A stretch of DNA of 64,000 bases from Micromonospora costi (GCF_003626655.1 NZ_RBAN01000002.1:124001-188000), one strand, 5' to 3'. Shown: positions 16,887-25,646, counted from the stretch's first letter. Numbers and translations are program-made. The notes: generated by a model from the letters alone, not told the origin.

Positions 16887-18122
16887 TCACCTTCTGCCGG
16901 CGACTGCGCAAAGCTGCTGTATGACGAAATCCGCAAGGACTGCCAGACTCGTCCAGTCATCAGCCGGCTCCAAGGCGCCCGATCGTGCACGCTTAAGCTT
17001 CTTCTCAAATCTTGATTGAATTCCGGCCTTCTCAACGACGGATCCCTGATAGACACCCAGTCGACGATTGTGCCCGGTCCACTCGACTGGAAACAATTCA
17101 CCGTCATCCTGCATAAGACAATCCATGCCAAGGAAATGCTCAATTGACAGCGCCCGTCCGTTGATATCCACTCGCGCCGGGCCGGTCGGACCGACCGTGG
17201 GGTAGGCACGCGCGAATTCCATCGCGGGATAGACCGCATACCCAATATTATTTGGCAACTTGTCCTTGCCGAGAAGATCTACTGCCTCCACCCCGGCTGC
17301 ATCATTATCGAACAATCCTACAACTGTGTTCGGGATCTCCAACTGCGCAAGGGTCCTCAGTGTGCGACGCAACCCCCCAGCGCCACCTTCCGCCCCTTGC
17401 GAGAAGTCAGCTATGGACAGGCAATCCATGTACTCAGGACGCTGGATTTCGAATGCCGCTCTGATTGCTTTGCAATCGAATGAACCTTCAACCAACACGA
17501 TAGGCTTAGTGTTTTTCCATGCAAGCGCGCTGCGATAGCGGTCGAGAGAGGGCGCGAGCGGAAAATGATCCTCTTGCCACTCGACCTCGCCCGGAGTCAG
17601 GTCAAATAGCGCCTGTTGAAGGACGGAGACGTAGACCGGTTCGGACGGTCCAAACATCATCAGAGCGGTCCTGATTACAGTGGACTCACGAGGATAAGCC
17701 TCGTACTCGTCGACCCAATAGAGGACGAGATCGCGAGCCAATCGGGCCGACTCACTCGACCAGGCCGGCCACTGAAACCCCTTGCCTGTCTTCAGCACCT
17801 TTTTGAGATAGCGCGCAGACTCCTTGGCGGTGTAATTCTCCTCTGGATCATCCCATTCCGTCAGACCGCGGCTTAGGTCACGGACCCACTCCGTCCCGTA
17901 GGCAAGGAAGTCGCTGATGAACGACTGCTCCGTGAACCCGAGCATGTCCATTCGTTTCAAAAGAGTCGACCGCGAGAGCGGGATCCTTCTGCGGCTGGTT
18001 GGCCAGAGGTTATCTGACTCCCAAGCCTGCGAAAAGATAAGGAGCAGGGTGACGAGATCGGAAACGGGTAGATCGATTGAGGCTTCACGCTCGGCGCTGT
18101 GCAAGCTTGCGATCGGACTCAC
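16887..18122 (-). CDS. HEPN/TOPRIM-type protein, upstream paralogue
   Basis: 411 residues, paralogous to the next gene: LLKRMDMLGFTEQSFISDFL aligns with its RRRLDLMGFT segment, and the TOPRIM core repeats with Glu212 in IVLVEGSFDCKAIR and Asp272/Asp274 in VVGLFDNDAAG. The shared tail motif is MEFARAYPTVGPTGPARVDI then ALSIEHFLGMDCL. It lacks the KNE-L-TLF lead of its partner and instead starts IDLPVSDLVTLLLIFSQAW, so it has a shortened or altered N-domain; an ATG inside could also be the true start. The helical middle (YLKKVLKTGKGFQWPAWSSE) precedes TOPRIM. Probably the first gene of the operon. Confidence 0.82.
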   Translation of the reverse strand: MSPIASLHSAEREASIDLPVSDLVTLLLIFSQAWESDNLWPTSRRRIPLSRSTLLKRMDMLGFTEQSFISDFLAYGTEWVRDLSRGLTEWDDPEENYTAKESARYLKKVLKTGKGFQWPAWSSESARLARDLVLYWVDEYEAYPRESTVIRTALMMFGPSEPVYVSVLQQALFDLTPGEVEWQEDHFPLAPSLDRYRSALAWKNTKPIVLVEGSFDCKAIRAAFEIQRPEYMDCLSIADFSQGAEGGAGGLRRTLRTLAQLEIPNTVVGLFDNDAAGVEAVDLLGKDKLPNNIGYAVYPAMEFARAYPTVGPTGPARVDINGRALSIEHFLGMDCLMQDDGELFPVEWTGHNRRLGVYQGSVVEKAGIQSRFEKKLKRARSGALEPADDWTSLAVLADFVIQQLCAVAGRR

Positions 18123-18792
18123 GACAACGCCTCTCCCTAGTACAGGAGCCGAGTATCGCCGAGATTACGCTCAGGCTCAACGGCGTTGCCGTCCCGGCCA
18201 GCGGCAGTTCGGCTGTGGCGCTCCCGACCTGCTCCCACGACCCGGCTGTCCACCGGGCGCCCTTACCCGAGGTCGACAGCCGGCGTGCCGCGCAGGTCGG
18301 CCGCGGCCTGGGCCAGCGCGGTCCGGGCGGCGAACAGTTCCCGCTGCAACGCCGCCAGCTCGGCGCGGGTGAACCTGCCGGTGTCGGGCTCGCCCTCGGT
18401 GGTCACGCCCCCGCGCGGCCGCCAGCGCCGACTCGCCGACGTACCCGGCGTTGACAGTTGTCGGCGCCGGCTGCGCGGCCGCGTCGGCCAGCTCCGTGTA
18501 CTCGTCGGTGAAACGCACGTCGGTGCGGTGGTCCCGGCCGGGAGACCCGTACCGGCGAGACCGTCCTGTCACCCGCGGGATTGTGCCCGGCCGCCCCGCC
18601 TCGCCGAGCGGCGGCCCGGACTGTCCATCCCGACTAGGCCGTGCTCCCGCTCGATGACCCGTACCGCCGCCATGGTGCGCGGGTAGTCCGGGCTGTCGCG
18701 CCAGACCTCGCCATAGGCGTTTGCCCGACCCTGGGGTTGCCTCGGTCATGGCGTGTGGTCCGTGGTTGGTGCGGCATCGTTGATCAACCCGG
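18123..18792. other. Decayed region at the right side of the island
   Basis: No intact gene. A minus-strand frame at 18263-18406 from GTG encodes 47 residues (TGRFTRAELAALQRELFAAR then TALAQAAADLRGTP), a plausible gene tail or tiny helical protein. Farther up, TMAAVRVIEREHGLVGMDSP in another frame looks like a second remnant. The right end of the island is probably in this stretch, but no tRNA or att repeat was found. Confidence 0.35.
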
Positions 18793-19737
18793 TTAGTCCT
18801 CGGAGCTGGCGCGGGTGAGCCGTTGAGCGAGCGCGCGGATGTGGTCCTTGAGTTCGGGTGGGTCGAGGACTTGGAAGTCGATGCCCTTAAGAGCCACGAA
18901 GACGGCGATGCTGTCGAGCGAGTCGCCGCCGGCGTAGAAGAGGCAGCTGTCGGCGTCGCGGGGTTCGAGCCGGCCGGCGGTGGGTGAGGTGTGTTCGGCG
19001 ACGGCGTCGAGTGGTGCGTGGAACAGGATGGTCGCCCGGTGCCGGTATGGGGCGGCGGTGAGCGCGTTGGAGACGTACGCGTGCACGCCCTCGGCGGGTT
19101 CGGGCCGGGGTGTGAAGCGCGGGCCGGGCTGGGGGGCGCGGTCGATGCGGTCGACGCGGAAGGTGCGCCAGTCGTCGCGGTCGAGGTCGAAGGCGAGCAG
19201 GTACCAGCGCCGGCCGGTGTGGACGAGGCGGTAGGGCTCGGCGCGGCGGGTGTGTTGCTGGTAGCCGAAGCGGATGCCTTCGTGGGCGCGGCAGGCGGCG
19301 GCCAACGTGGTGAGGAGCTCGGGGTTCACGGTGGGGCCGGGGCCGGTCAGCGGCAGGATGGCCGACTGCATCGCGCCGACGCGGTGGCGTAGCCGGGACG
19401 GCAGGACCTGTTCGAGCTTGGTGAGGGCGCGCAGCGAGGTCTCCTCGATCCCGGTGACTGTGCCGGTGGCGGCGGCGCGCAGACCGACGGCCACGGCGAC
19501 GGCCTCGTCGTCGTCGAGTAGCAGGGGTGGGAGCGCGGCGCCGACGCCGAGCCGGTAGCCGCCGGTGGTGCCGGTGGCGGACTCGACGGGATAGCCGAGG
19601 TCGCGGAGCCGGTCGACGTCACGGCGCACGGTCCGGGTGGTCACGCCGAGGCGCTCGGCCAACTCGGCGCCGGGCCAGTCGCGGCGGGACTGCAACAGCG
19701 ACAGCAGCCGCAGCAACCGTGCCGAGGTCTCGAGCAT
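18793..19737 (-). CDS. HTH/WYL-domain transcriptional regulator (YafY type)
   Basis: Start ATG 19737 (MLETSARLLRLLSLLQSRRD); the frame is open 75 bases further up, across the operator. The N-terminal HTH_11 domain reads LAERLGVTTRTVRRDVDRLR then GYPVESATGTTGGYRLG. A middle helical domain and the WYL domain follow (EPYRLVHTGRRWYLLAFDLD with RTFRVDRI). A C-terminal WCX-like domain ends DHIRALAQRLTRASSED. It is divergent from the NmrA-type gene with a perfect palindrome between them. WYL domains sense ligands; the ligand here is unknown. Likely autoregulated repressor or activator of the neighbouring reductase and hydrolase. Confidence 0.88.
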   Translation of the reverse strand: MLETSARLLRLLSLLQSRRDWPGAELAERLGVTTRTVRRDVDRLRDLGYPVESATGTTGGYRLGVGAALPPLLLDDDEAVAVAVGLRAAATGTVTGIEETSLRALTKLEQVLPSRLRHRVGAMQSAILPLTGPGPTVNPELLTTLAAACRAHEGIRFGYQQHTRRAEPYRLVHTGRRWYLLAFDLDRDDWRTFRVDRIDRAPQPGPRFTPRPEPAEGVHAYVSNALTAAPYRHRATILFHAPLDAVAEHTSPTAGRLEPRDADSCLFYAGGDSLDSIAVFVALKGIDFQVLDPPELKDHIRALAQRLTRASSED

Positions 19738-19758
19738 TCGCGTCCAATCTCCGCCAAC

Positions 19759-19781
19759 TTGAGGACCGAGCCTGTCCTCAA
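19759..19781. promoter_or_regulatory. Perfect palindrome TTGAGGAC-N7-GTCCTCAA, probable WYL-regulator operator
   Basis: 8-bp perfect arms in the intergenic region between the divergent WYL regulator and the NmrA-type gene. The left arm and spacer (TTGAGGACCGA-CCTGTCC) recur at 21414-21432 ahead of the epoxide hydrolase. Confidence 0.75.
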
Positions 19782-19841
19782 CGATCTCTAGGGTCACTCG
19801 TACGGGGCTCACCCCGGTACCGCGAAGCCAAAGGAGAACCC

Positions 19842-20675
19842 ATGATCCTCGTCACCGGCGCCACCGGAAACGTCGGCGGCCACGTCCTCGCCCTGCTGGT
19901 CGCCAGCGGCCACGACGTGCGCGCCCTGAGCCGGTCCCCGCAGGCGGCCGCGTGGCCGGCCGAGGTCGGCGTCGTCGCCGGCGACCTGGCCGACCCCGCC
20001 GCGCTGGCCGCCGCCCTGGCCGGCGTGGAGTCGGTCTTCCTGTTCGCGGTGCCGGGCAGCGGGCCCGCCTTCGTCGCCGCCGCCCAGCGGGCCGGGATCC
20101 GCCGGGTCGTGCTGCTGTCCTCGGGCGCAGTCGACGACGAGGCGGAGGTCCAGGACGGGCCGATCGCCGCCTATCACGCCGAGATCGAGCAGGCGCTGCG
20201 CGGCTCCGGCCTGGCGTGGACGTTCCTGCGCCCGGACGTGTTCGCCGCGAACACCCTGATGTGGGCCGGGCAGACGAAGGCCGGCGACGTGATCCGCGGG
20301 GCCTACGCCGAGGCGGCGTCCGCGCCGGTGCACGAGGCGGACGTCGCCGCGGTCGCGGTGGCCGCCCTCACCGAGGACGGACACTCCGGCCAGGTCTACC
20401 GGCTGACCGGGCCCGAGTCGCTCACGCACGCGGAGCAGGCCGCCATCCTCGGCCGGGCGTTCGGCCGGCCGATCCGCTACGAGGAACTGCCCGCCGAGAC
20501 GGTACGCCAGATGATGAGCGCCCACGTGCCGGCCCCGATCCTGGACGACATCCTGGCCACCTGGGCCGCCGCCGTTGGCCGTACCGCTGCCACCACCGCC
20601 GACGTCGAGAAGCTGACCGGTCGTCCCGCGCGCAGCTACCACGACTGGGCCCTCGACCACGCCGCCGCGTTCTGA
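19842..20675 (+). CDS. NmrA/SDR-a5-type NAD(P)-binding reductase-like protein
   Basis: 277 residues from ATG 19842, which has AAGGAG seven bases before it; longer upstream frames are antisense to the regulator. The N-terminal Rossmann motif is MILVTGATGNVGGHVLALL. ALSRSPQAAAWPAEVGVVAG, then AGIRRVVLLSSGAV and TFLRPDVFAANTLMW are the NmrA/azoreductase-like (YtfG) pattern, which binds NADP(H) and often acts as a redox sensor or quinone reductase. C-terminal RLTGPESLTHAEQAAILGRA is also typical. It is driven from the palindromic operator shared with the WYL regulator. Confidence 0.88.
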   Translation: MILVTGATGNVGGHVLALLVASGHDVRALSRSPQAAAWPAEVGVVAGDLADPAALAAALAGVESVFLFAVPGSGPAFVAAAQRAGIRRVVLLSSGAVDDEAEVQDGPIAAYHAEIEQALRGSGLAWTFLRPDVFAANTLMWAGQTKAGDVIRGAYAEAASAPVHEADVAAVAVAALTEDGHSGQVYRLTGPESLTHAEQAAILGRAFGRPIRYEELPAETVRQMMSAHVPAPILDDILATWAAAVGRTAATTADVEKLTGRPARSYHDWALDHAAAF

Positions 20676-20699
20676 CCAGTGTTGAGGAGTAGTCGAGCC

Positions 20700-21335
20700 G
20701 TGACCCGCGTCTACCTGGAGAAGGGCCGAACGAAGATCGTCGCTTGCGCGCTGGACTGGCCCGGCTGGGCGCGCATCGGCACCACCGAGGACCGCGCCGT
20801 GGCCGCGCTGACCGCCTACGCCGACCGGTACCGGCTCATCACCGCCGATGCCGGGCTGACCTTCGACCCCGGCCCGGTCGAGATCGTCGACACGGTGACC
20901 GGCGTCAACACTACCGACTGGGGCGCGCCCGGCGTGCCTGTCGCCGAGGACAGTCGGCCCTACAGCGCCGCGGCGGCGCGCCGTAGCGCCGCGATCCTGC
21001 GGGCCGCGTGGCGAGCCCTCGACGAACTCGCCCAGACCGCACCGCCGACCCTGCGTAAGGGTCCTCGCGGCGGCGGACGCGACCGGGACGAGATCGTCAC
21101 CCACGTCGTCGACAACGATCGCGCGTACGCCCGCAAGATCGGCATCCGGCACCGGCCGTTCACGCCCCAGGACCGCATCGCCCTGACCGCGCTTCGCACC
21201 GCGATCCTCGACGTCCTGGGCAACCCGGCCGACGGTGCGCCGCTCACTGGCGGCGGCTGGCCGCCGGCCTACGCCGCCCGCCGCTTCGCCTGGCACACCC
21301 TCGACCACGTGTGGGAGATCCAGGACAAGTCTTGA
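20700..21335 (+). CDS. DinB-like protein of unknown function
   Basis: 211 residues from GTG 20700, with GAGGAG upstream. An N-terminal small domain (TRVYLEKGRTKIVACALDWP and RIGTTEDRAVAALTAYADRY) resembles a HicB/antitoxin-like strand pair. The rest is helical, with DEIVTHVVDNDRAYARKIGI and a terminal RRFAWHTLDHVWEIQDKS, where H-x3-H layout recalls the DinB/DUF664 metal-binding bundle. It follows the NmrA gene by 24 bases and precedes a terminator, so it closes this operon. Substrate unknown; thiol-dependent transferases of the DinB group are one possibility. Confidence 0.7.
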   Translation: MTRVYLEKGRTKIVACALDWPGWARIGTTEDRAVAALTAYADRYRLITADAGLTFDPGPVEIVDTVTGVNTTDWGAPGVPVAEDSRPYSAAAARRSAAILRAAWRALDELAQTAPPTLRKGPRGGGRDRDEIVTHVVDNDRAYARKIGIRHRPFTPQDRIALTALRTAILDVLGNPADGAPLTGGGWPPAYAARRFAWHTLDHVWEIQDKS

Positions 21336-21347
21336 ACACGCGCCGCG

Positions 21348-21383
21348 AACGAGCCTGCCATGCAGCATGGCGGGCTCGTTTCC
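21348..21383 (+). terminator. Rho-independent-type hairpin after the DinB-like gene
   Basis: Stem AACGAGCCTGCCA / TGGCGGGCTCGTT with a 7-base loop and a short TTT run, 12 bases after the stop codon. Arms are 13 bases with one G-T pair. Confidence 0.7.
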
Positions 21384-21413
21384 GTTGTGCGATCACACAA
21401 CAAGGCGGAAGCG

Positions 21414-21435
21414 TTGAGGACCGAACCTGTCCGCA
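21414..21435. promoter_or_regulatory. Second copy of the WYL-regulator operator
   Basis: Sequence TTGAGGACCGAACCTGTCC matches the palindrome at 19759 over 18 of its first 19 bases; the distal right arm (CTCAA) is replaced. It lies 21 bases before the epoxide hydrolase start, overlapping where its promoter must be. Confidence 0.65.
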
Positions 21436-21455
21436 GTGTGCGGCAGGCTGGACCC

Positions 21456-22601
21456 ATGACGGCGATCAGCGAGTTCCGTATCGACATTCCCCAGACTGAC
21501 CTCGACGACCTGCGCGAGCGTCTCACCCGCACCCGGTGGGGCGGGCAGCTGCCGGGCGCGGCGTGGGAGCGCGGCGTGCCAGTCGGCTATCTGCGGGAAC
21601 TGGCCGAGCACTGGGCCACCACATACGACTGGCGCACCCACGAGGCGGAGCTCAACGTCCACCCGCAGTACGTCACCGACATCGACGGGCAGCAGTTGCA
21701 CTTCGTCCACGTGAAAGCTGCCGAACCCGGCGCATTGCCGCTGCTGCTGGCACACGGGTGGCCAGGCTCGATCGTGGAGTTCCTCGACGTCATCGGCCCG
21801 CTGACCGACCCACGGGCACACGGCGGCGATCCGGCCGACGCGTTCGATGTGGTGATCCCGTCGCTGCCCGGATTCGGGTTCTCCGGACCGCTGTCCGGGC
21901 CGGGCTGGGACAGCCGGCGGATCGCGACCGCGTTCGCCGAACTGATGCACCGCCTCGGCTACCAGCGGTACGGCGCGCAGGGCGGCGACTTCGGCGCGTT
22001 CGTGGCACCGGACCTCGGCCGGGTCGATCCGCAGCACGTGGTCGGCGTGCACGTCAACGCCGCCACGATGGGCTTCATCCCGTTCGGTGAGCTCAGCGAG
22101 GCCGAGCTGGCCGAGCTCACCGACGCGGAACGGGCGCGCGTGGCGCGGATGAAGGCGTTCCTGGGTGAGGGCAACGGGTACTTCCAGATCCAGGCGACCC
22201 GTCCGCAGACCCTGGCGTACGCACTGCTCGACTCGCCGGTCGGGCAACTGGCCTGGATCGTCGAAAAGTTCAAGGAATGGACCCACGGCGACCTGCCCGA
22301 GGAGTCGGTCGACCGGGACCGGATGCTCACCAACGTCATGCTCTACTGGCTGACCGGCACGGCCGGCTCCGCAGCGAACCTCTACTACGAGAGCATGCAC
22401 ACCCGCAACTGGCCCACACCGAGCGAGGTACCCACCGGCGTCGCCGTGTTCGCCGAAGACATCGCTATCCGCCGGTACGCGGAGCGCGGCAACACCATCG
22501 TGCACTGGTCGGAGTTCGACCGAGGCGGACACTTCGCCGCCATGGAGGCACCCGACCTGCTCGCGCAGGACATGCGCACCTTCTTCCGCCGCTTCCGCTG
22601 A
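21456..22601 (+). CDS. Epoxide hydrolase, alpha/beta-hydrolase fold with EHN domain
   Basis: 381 residues from ATG 21456; the open frame extends up to 21360 but crosses the operator. The EHN N-domain reads [18 protein letters not shown] with TRTRWG. The core has [10 protein letters not shown] (oxyanion HGxP), [12 protein letters not shown], and the nucleophile in [14 protein letters not shown] (Asp). The C-terminal [20 protein letters not shown] carries the catalytic His. Microsomal-type epoxide hydrolases open epoxides to diols through an ester intermediate. The shared operator links it to the NmrA-type reductase, suggesting a common response to a reactive compound (inference). Confidence 0.92.
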   Translation: MTAISEFRIDIPQTDLDDLRERLTRTRWGGQLPGAAWERGVPVGYLRELAEHWATTYDWRTHEAELNVHPQYVTDIDGQQLHFVHVKAAEPGALPLLLAHGWPGSIVEFLDVIGPLTDPRAHGGDPADAFDVVIPSLPGFGFSGPLSGPGWDSRRIATAFAELMHRLGYQRYGAQGGDFGAFVAPDLGRVDPQHVVGVHVNAATMGFIPFGELSEAELAELTDAERARVARMKAFLGEGNGYFQIQATRPQTLAYALLDSPVGQLAWIVEKFKEWTHGDLPEESVDRDRMLTNVMLYWLTGTAGSAANLYYESMHTRNWPTPSEVPTGVAVFAEDIAIRRYAERGNTIVHWSEFDRGGHFAAMEAPDLLAQDMRTFFRRFR

Positions 22602-22949
22602 CCCCCGGGGTGCGTGCGGACGCGCCCAACAGCCAACCAGCGAAATCAACGGCAACGCTGGTCAGAACCATCTGGAGTTCAGCCCCAGCGAACGCTACGG
22701 GCGGGCCAACGGCCGGCTCGGCGTGACGTCCCGGCCAGGAAGCCTTCCACTGGACGGCAGCACCGTTGCCACTCAGAGAAGGACCGCCTACGAAGAACAA
22801 GATCACGGTGCGCTCGGCCCAACATGCCCTGCTCGTCGGTGCCATCTCGGACAGCGCCCACGACGCATCCGAAAAGTAGGTCGGGACTCCGAAGCGTTCG
22901 AGCGGACAGGACTGGTGGCCCCATCCTGGCGTACCTGGCAGCAGGTCAT

Positions 22950-23100
22950 GTCCCTGGCATCGGGGCAGGCGCGGGTGCTGGCCGACGAGGCGGATGATCG
23001 CCGGCCGGCCGGTTGGGGAAGATCCCGACGAGGTCGGTGCGGCGGCGGATCTCATTGTTCAGCCGTTCCTGCGGGTTGTTCGACCAGATCTGGCGCGTGG
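22950..23100 (-). pseudogene. IS256-family transposase C-terminal remnant
   Basis: The minus strand encodes [20 protein letters not shown] then LVGIFPNR, the hallmark C-terminal motif of IS256 transposases, followed after a frameshift by AIIRLVG. Upstream catalytic DDE regions and both terminal repeats are absent. The rest of 22605-23185 shows no intact gene. Confidence 0.85.
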
Positions 23101-23185
23101 GCCGCGTGCGGGCCAACAACAGTGGCGCGCAGCGGGCACAGGCGGTCACGAGGCGGAATCAGTGGCTGCGTCTCGGGCAGTCACT

Positions 23186-24466
23186 ATGTCGTCCCAATCC
23201 CGCCAGACCACCGGGGCCGGCTCTTCCTACGGTCGTCGGGTGAATACTCATCCTGCCGACGCAGCCCGGACCCCTCCTCGCATCAGCGGCCTCGTGGTGC
23301 TGTTCATGTCGATCGCGGCGGCCCTGGGGACATCGACCATCTATCCGATGCAGCCAGCAATAGCTCAGGTGGCGGACTCGTTAGGCTCGCCGGTCGCTGC
23401 TCTCGGGGTCGCGCTCGCCTGCGGACCGACCGGGTACCTGGTCGGCCTCTGCCTGCTCGTCCCGCTCGTTGACCGATACCCGCCTGGGCGGGTCCTCGCA
23501 GCCCAGTTCGGGGTTATGGCAGCAGCGCTCGCGGCGAGCGCCGCCGTGGGCGGCGTGCTGGCGCTGGGCGCGGCGATCGGTGTGGTCGGTGCCTGTTCGG
23601 CGGTGGGCGCCGGCCTCAGCTCCGTCGCCGGCCGTTTGGCTCCGCCGCATCGGCGCGCGACGGTTCTGGGGTTCGTGACCGCTGGCATCTCCGCTGGAAT
23701 CCTCGCAGGCCGGATCGTTGGCGGATGGCTCGCGGATGAGATCGGCTGGCGTCAGATGCTCCTGGTCTTCGCCGCCGCCTCGGCGCTCGTCGCTGTGTGG
23801 TGCCTGACGGCGCTCCCCGCCGTGCGCGGCACAGCGGCCGGCGACTACCTCTCCAGCTTGCGTTCCCTTCCCAGGCTGTTCGTCCGGCACGCGACACTCC
23901 GGGTTGCCGCGCTCCGCGGCGCCCTGTGGTTCTTCGCCTTCTGCGCGGTGTGGGCCGGGCTCGCCGTAGCTCTCTCACAACCCCCGTACACGTACCCGGC
24001 CGAGCGGATCGGCCTGTATGCCCTGGCCGGACTTGCGGGCATTCCCGCCACTCAGGTCGCGGGCGCCTGGACAGACCGCGTAGGTGCCCGTCGCGTCATC
24101 CTCGCGGGCCTGGTGTCGGCTGGGCTGGCCGCGGCCGTCATGGGCTTCAGCCTCGCGAACACCGTCGTGGCCCTGATCTGCTTGGCCCTCTTCGACGCCG
24201 GCCTGTTCGCCGCTCAGGTGGCCAACCAAAGCACGGTCCTCGCCATCGATCCTGCAGCACCGGCACGGTGCAACAGTGCGTACATGTCGGTGTACTTCGT
24301 CGGAGGAAGCCTCGGGACCGCCTTCGGCGCTGGCTCAGTCGAATGGTTCGGCTGGCCGGCCACCGCGGTGATTACCCTGGCAGCGATCTCGGTTGCCGGG
24401 ACGATCACGGCGTTCACGCGTCATGCGTCCACGGGCCTGGTCCCGGTCGGCCAGCAGGCGAGATGA
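23186..24466 (+). CDS. MFS transporter, 12-TM exporter-like
   Basis: 426 residues from ATG 23186, or 408 from GTG 23240 (VNTHPADAARTPP); the region before the first helix is poorly conserved, so the later start is also plausible. It has about twelve TM segments from SGLVVLFMSIAAALG onwards. The loop 2-3 MFS motif is degenerate (LVDRYPPGRV), the second half repeat is DRVGARRVILAG, and motif C-like Gly/Pro spacing is present. TYPAERIGLYALAGLAGIPA is typical of the YnfM/arabinose-efflux-like group. Substrate unknown. It lies between an IS256 and an ISAs1 remnant. Confidence 0.85.
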   Translation: MSSQSRQTTGAGSSYGRRVNTHPADAARTPPRISGLVVLFMSIAAALGTSTIYPMQPAIAQVADSLGSPVAALGVALACGPTGYLVGLCLLVPLVDRYPPGRVLAAQFGVMAAALAASAAVGGVLALGAAIGVVGACSAVGAGLSSVAGRLAPPHRRATVLGFVTAGISAGILAGRIVGGWLADEIGWRQMLLVFAAASALVAVWCLTALPAVRGTAAGDYLSSLRSLPRLFVRHATLRVAALRGALWFFAFCAVWAGLAVALSQPPYTYPAERIGLYALAGLAGIPATQVAGAWTDRVGARRVILAGLVSAGLAAAVMGFSLANTVVALICLALFDAGLFAAQVANQSTVLAIDPAAPARCNSAYMSVYFVGGSLGTAFGAGSVEWFGWPATAVITLAAISVAGTITAFTRHASTGLVPVGQQAR

Positions 24467-24566
24467 CGATGGGCACACCGACCTGAGCCAGGACAATCAC
24501 CGGTACCTGCTGCCCACAAGACGACAAGCAGCACCGCAGCGTCCACTCGCCTGCGAGTCCGTGAGC

Positions 24567-24812
24567 CATGGCCGGTTGGCCCGACTGACCGTCGTGGTCA
24601 CCGCAGCGGTGTGTGCCGTGGTGGCCGGCTACCGCTCGTACGCCGGGATCGCCGAATGGGTCGCCGACGTGCCGGCCACGACGGCTGTCGCTCTGGGCAT
24701 GACTCCCGACCGGCGCCCATCGGAGGCGATGATCCGTCGACTGCTGCAGGCCATGGACCCGCAGCTACTGTCCACGGCCATCGGTGTCTGGCTCGCCAGC
24801 CGGGCCACCGCC
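24567..24812 (+). pseudogene. ISAs1-family transposase N-terminal remnant
   Basis: Encodes HGRLARLTVVVTAAVCAVVA, GYRSYAGIAEWVADVP and RRPSEAMIRRLLQAMDPQ, then IGVWLASRA, the DDE_Tnp_1-associated N-domain of ISAs1 transposases. It stops short, with the catalytic part missing, where it runs into the antisense 3' end of the TrmH-type gene. Confidence 0.85.
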
Positions 24813-25646
24813 ACCACCTCGACGACCGGCCAGGCTGCTGCTCCGCTGGCGTGCCGACTCGTAGAGCACTACGGTCGCGGCGGCCGCCGCGTTCAGGGAG
24901 CTGGCGGCCCCGGACATCGGGATCCGGACGAGCTGGTCGCAGGACTCCCGCCAGCCGACGCTGAGACCGGTGGTCTCGTTGCCGATCAGGAGCAGCGTGG
25001 GCTGCGTGAGGTCGTATTCGGCGGCATCCAGCGCGCCGTGCTCGTCGGCCCCCACGACGCCGATGCCGATGCCGTTGGCGCGAAGGTCAGCGACCCAGGA
25101 CAGCACGGCCTGGGGTGAGGGCGTCCGGACCACGGGCAGAGCGAACAGCGAGCCGGTGCTCGCCCGCACCACCTTCGGGTCGTACACGTCGGCGGCATGG
25201 CCTGTGACGATCACGCCGGACGCGCCGAAGGCGTCCGCGGACCGGATGAGGGTCCCGATGTTGCCGGGGCTGGTGGGCCGGTCGAACACAACGGTGAGCA
25301 TGGTCGGCCCGGCCGGGATGCGGCGCAGGTCGTCCTCCGGCAGCCCGACCACGGCCAGCAGCTCCGGAACCGCGTCCGCCTTGCCTCCCAGCTCGTGCAT
25401 CAGTTCACGGGAGACGGCGAACTTCTCGGCCCGGGCCGTGTCCAGGGCCTCACGTGCCCAGCCGGACAGCTGAACGTCGGTGTCGTAGAGCAGCTCCCGG
25501 ATCTGCCAGCCGTGTTCGATGGCCATGGCGATCGGGCGTACGCCCTGCACGAAGAACTCGCCGCGGCGCTGGCGCTTGGTCCGATTCCGCAGCAGAGCCT
25601 CCCACTGCTGGAATCGCGCGTTGCGGCCACTCACCCGCACCTTCAC
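24765..25646 (-). CDS. TrmH/SpoU-family rRNA or tRNA 2'-O-methyltransferase
   Basis: 293 residues from GTG 25646, which overlaps the PhyH stop by four bases; the frame is open much further but is antisense-like there. The N-terminal substrate-binding domain has RNRTKRQRRGEFFVQGVRPI. The SPOUT core shows motif 1 RPTSPGNIGTLIRSADAFGA, motif 2 LLIGNETTGLS and motif 3 IPMSGAASSLNAAAAATVVL, which form the trefoil knot that binds SAM. The last ~25 residues (SLAGRRGGGGGPAGEPDTDG) lie opposite the ISAs1 remnant and are not family sequence, so an old insertion replaced the natural stop. Confidence 0.9.
   Translation of the reverse strand: MKVRVSGRNARFQQWEALLRNRTKRQRRGEFFVQGVRPIAMAIEHGWQIRELLYDTDVQLSGWAREALDTARAEKFAVSRELMHELGGKADAVPELLAVVGLPEDDLRRIPAGPTMLTVVFDRPTSPGNIGTLIRSADAFGASGVIVTGHAADVYDPKVVRASTGSLFALPVVRTPSPQAVLSWVADLRANGIGIGVVGADEHGALDAAEYDLTQPTLLLIGNETTGLSVGWRESCDQLVRIPMSGAASSLNAAAAATVVLYESARQRSSSLAGRRGGGGGPAGEPDTDGRGQ

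Noticed and set aside
19809..21368. 519-codon minus-strand open frame
   Set aside because: Antisense to the NmrA-type and DinB-like genes, which have ribosome sites and family motifs.
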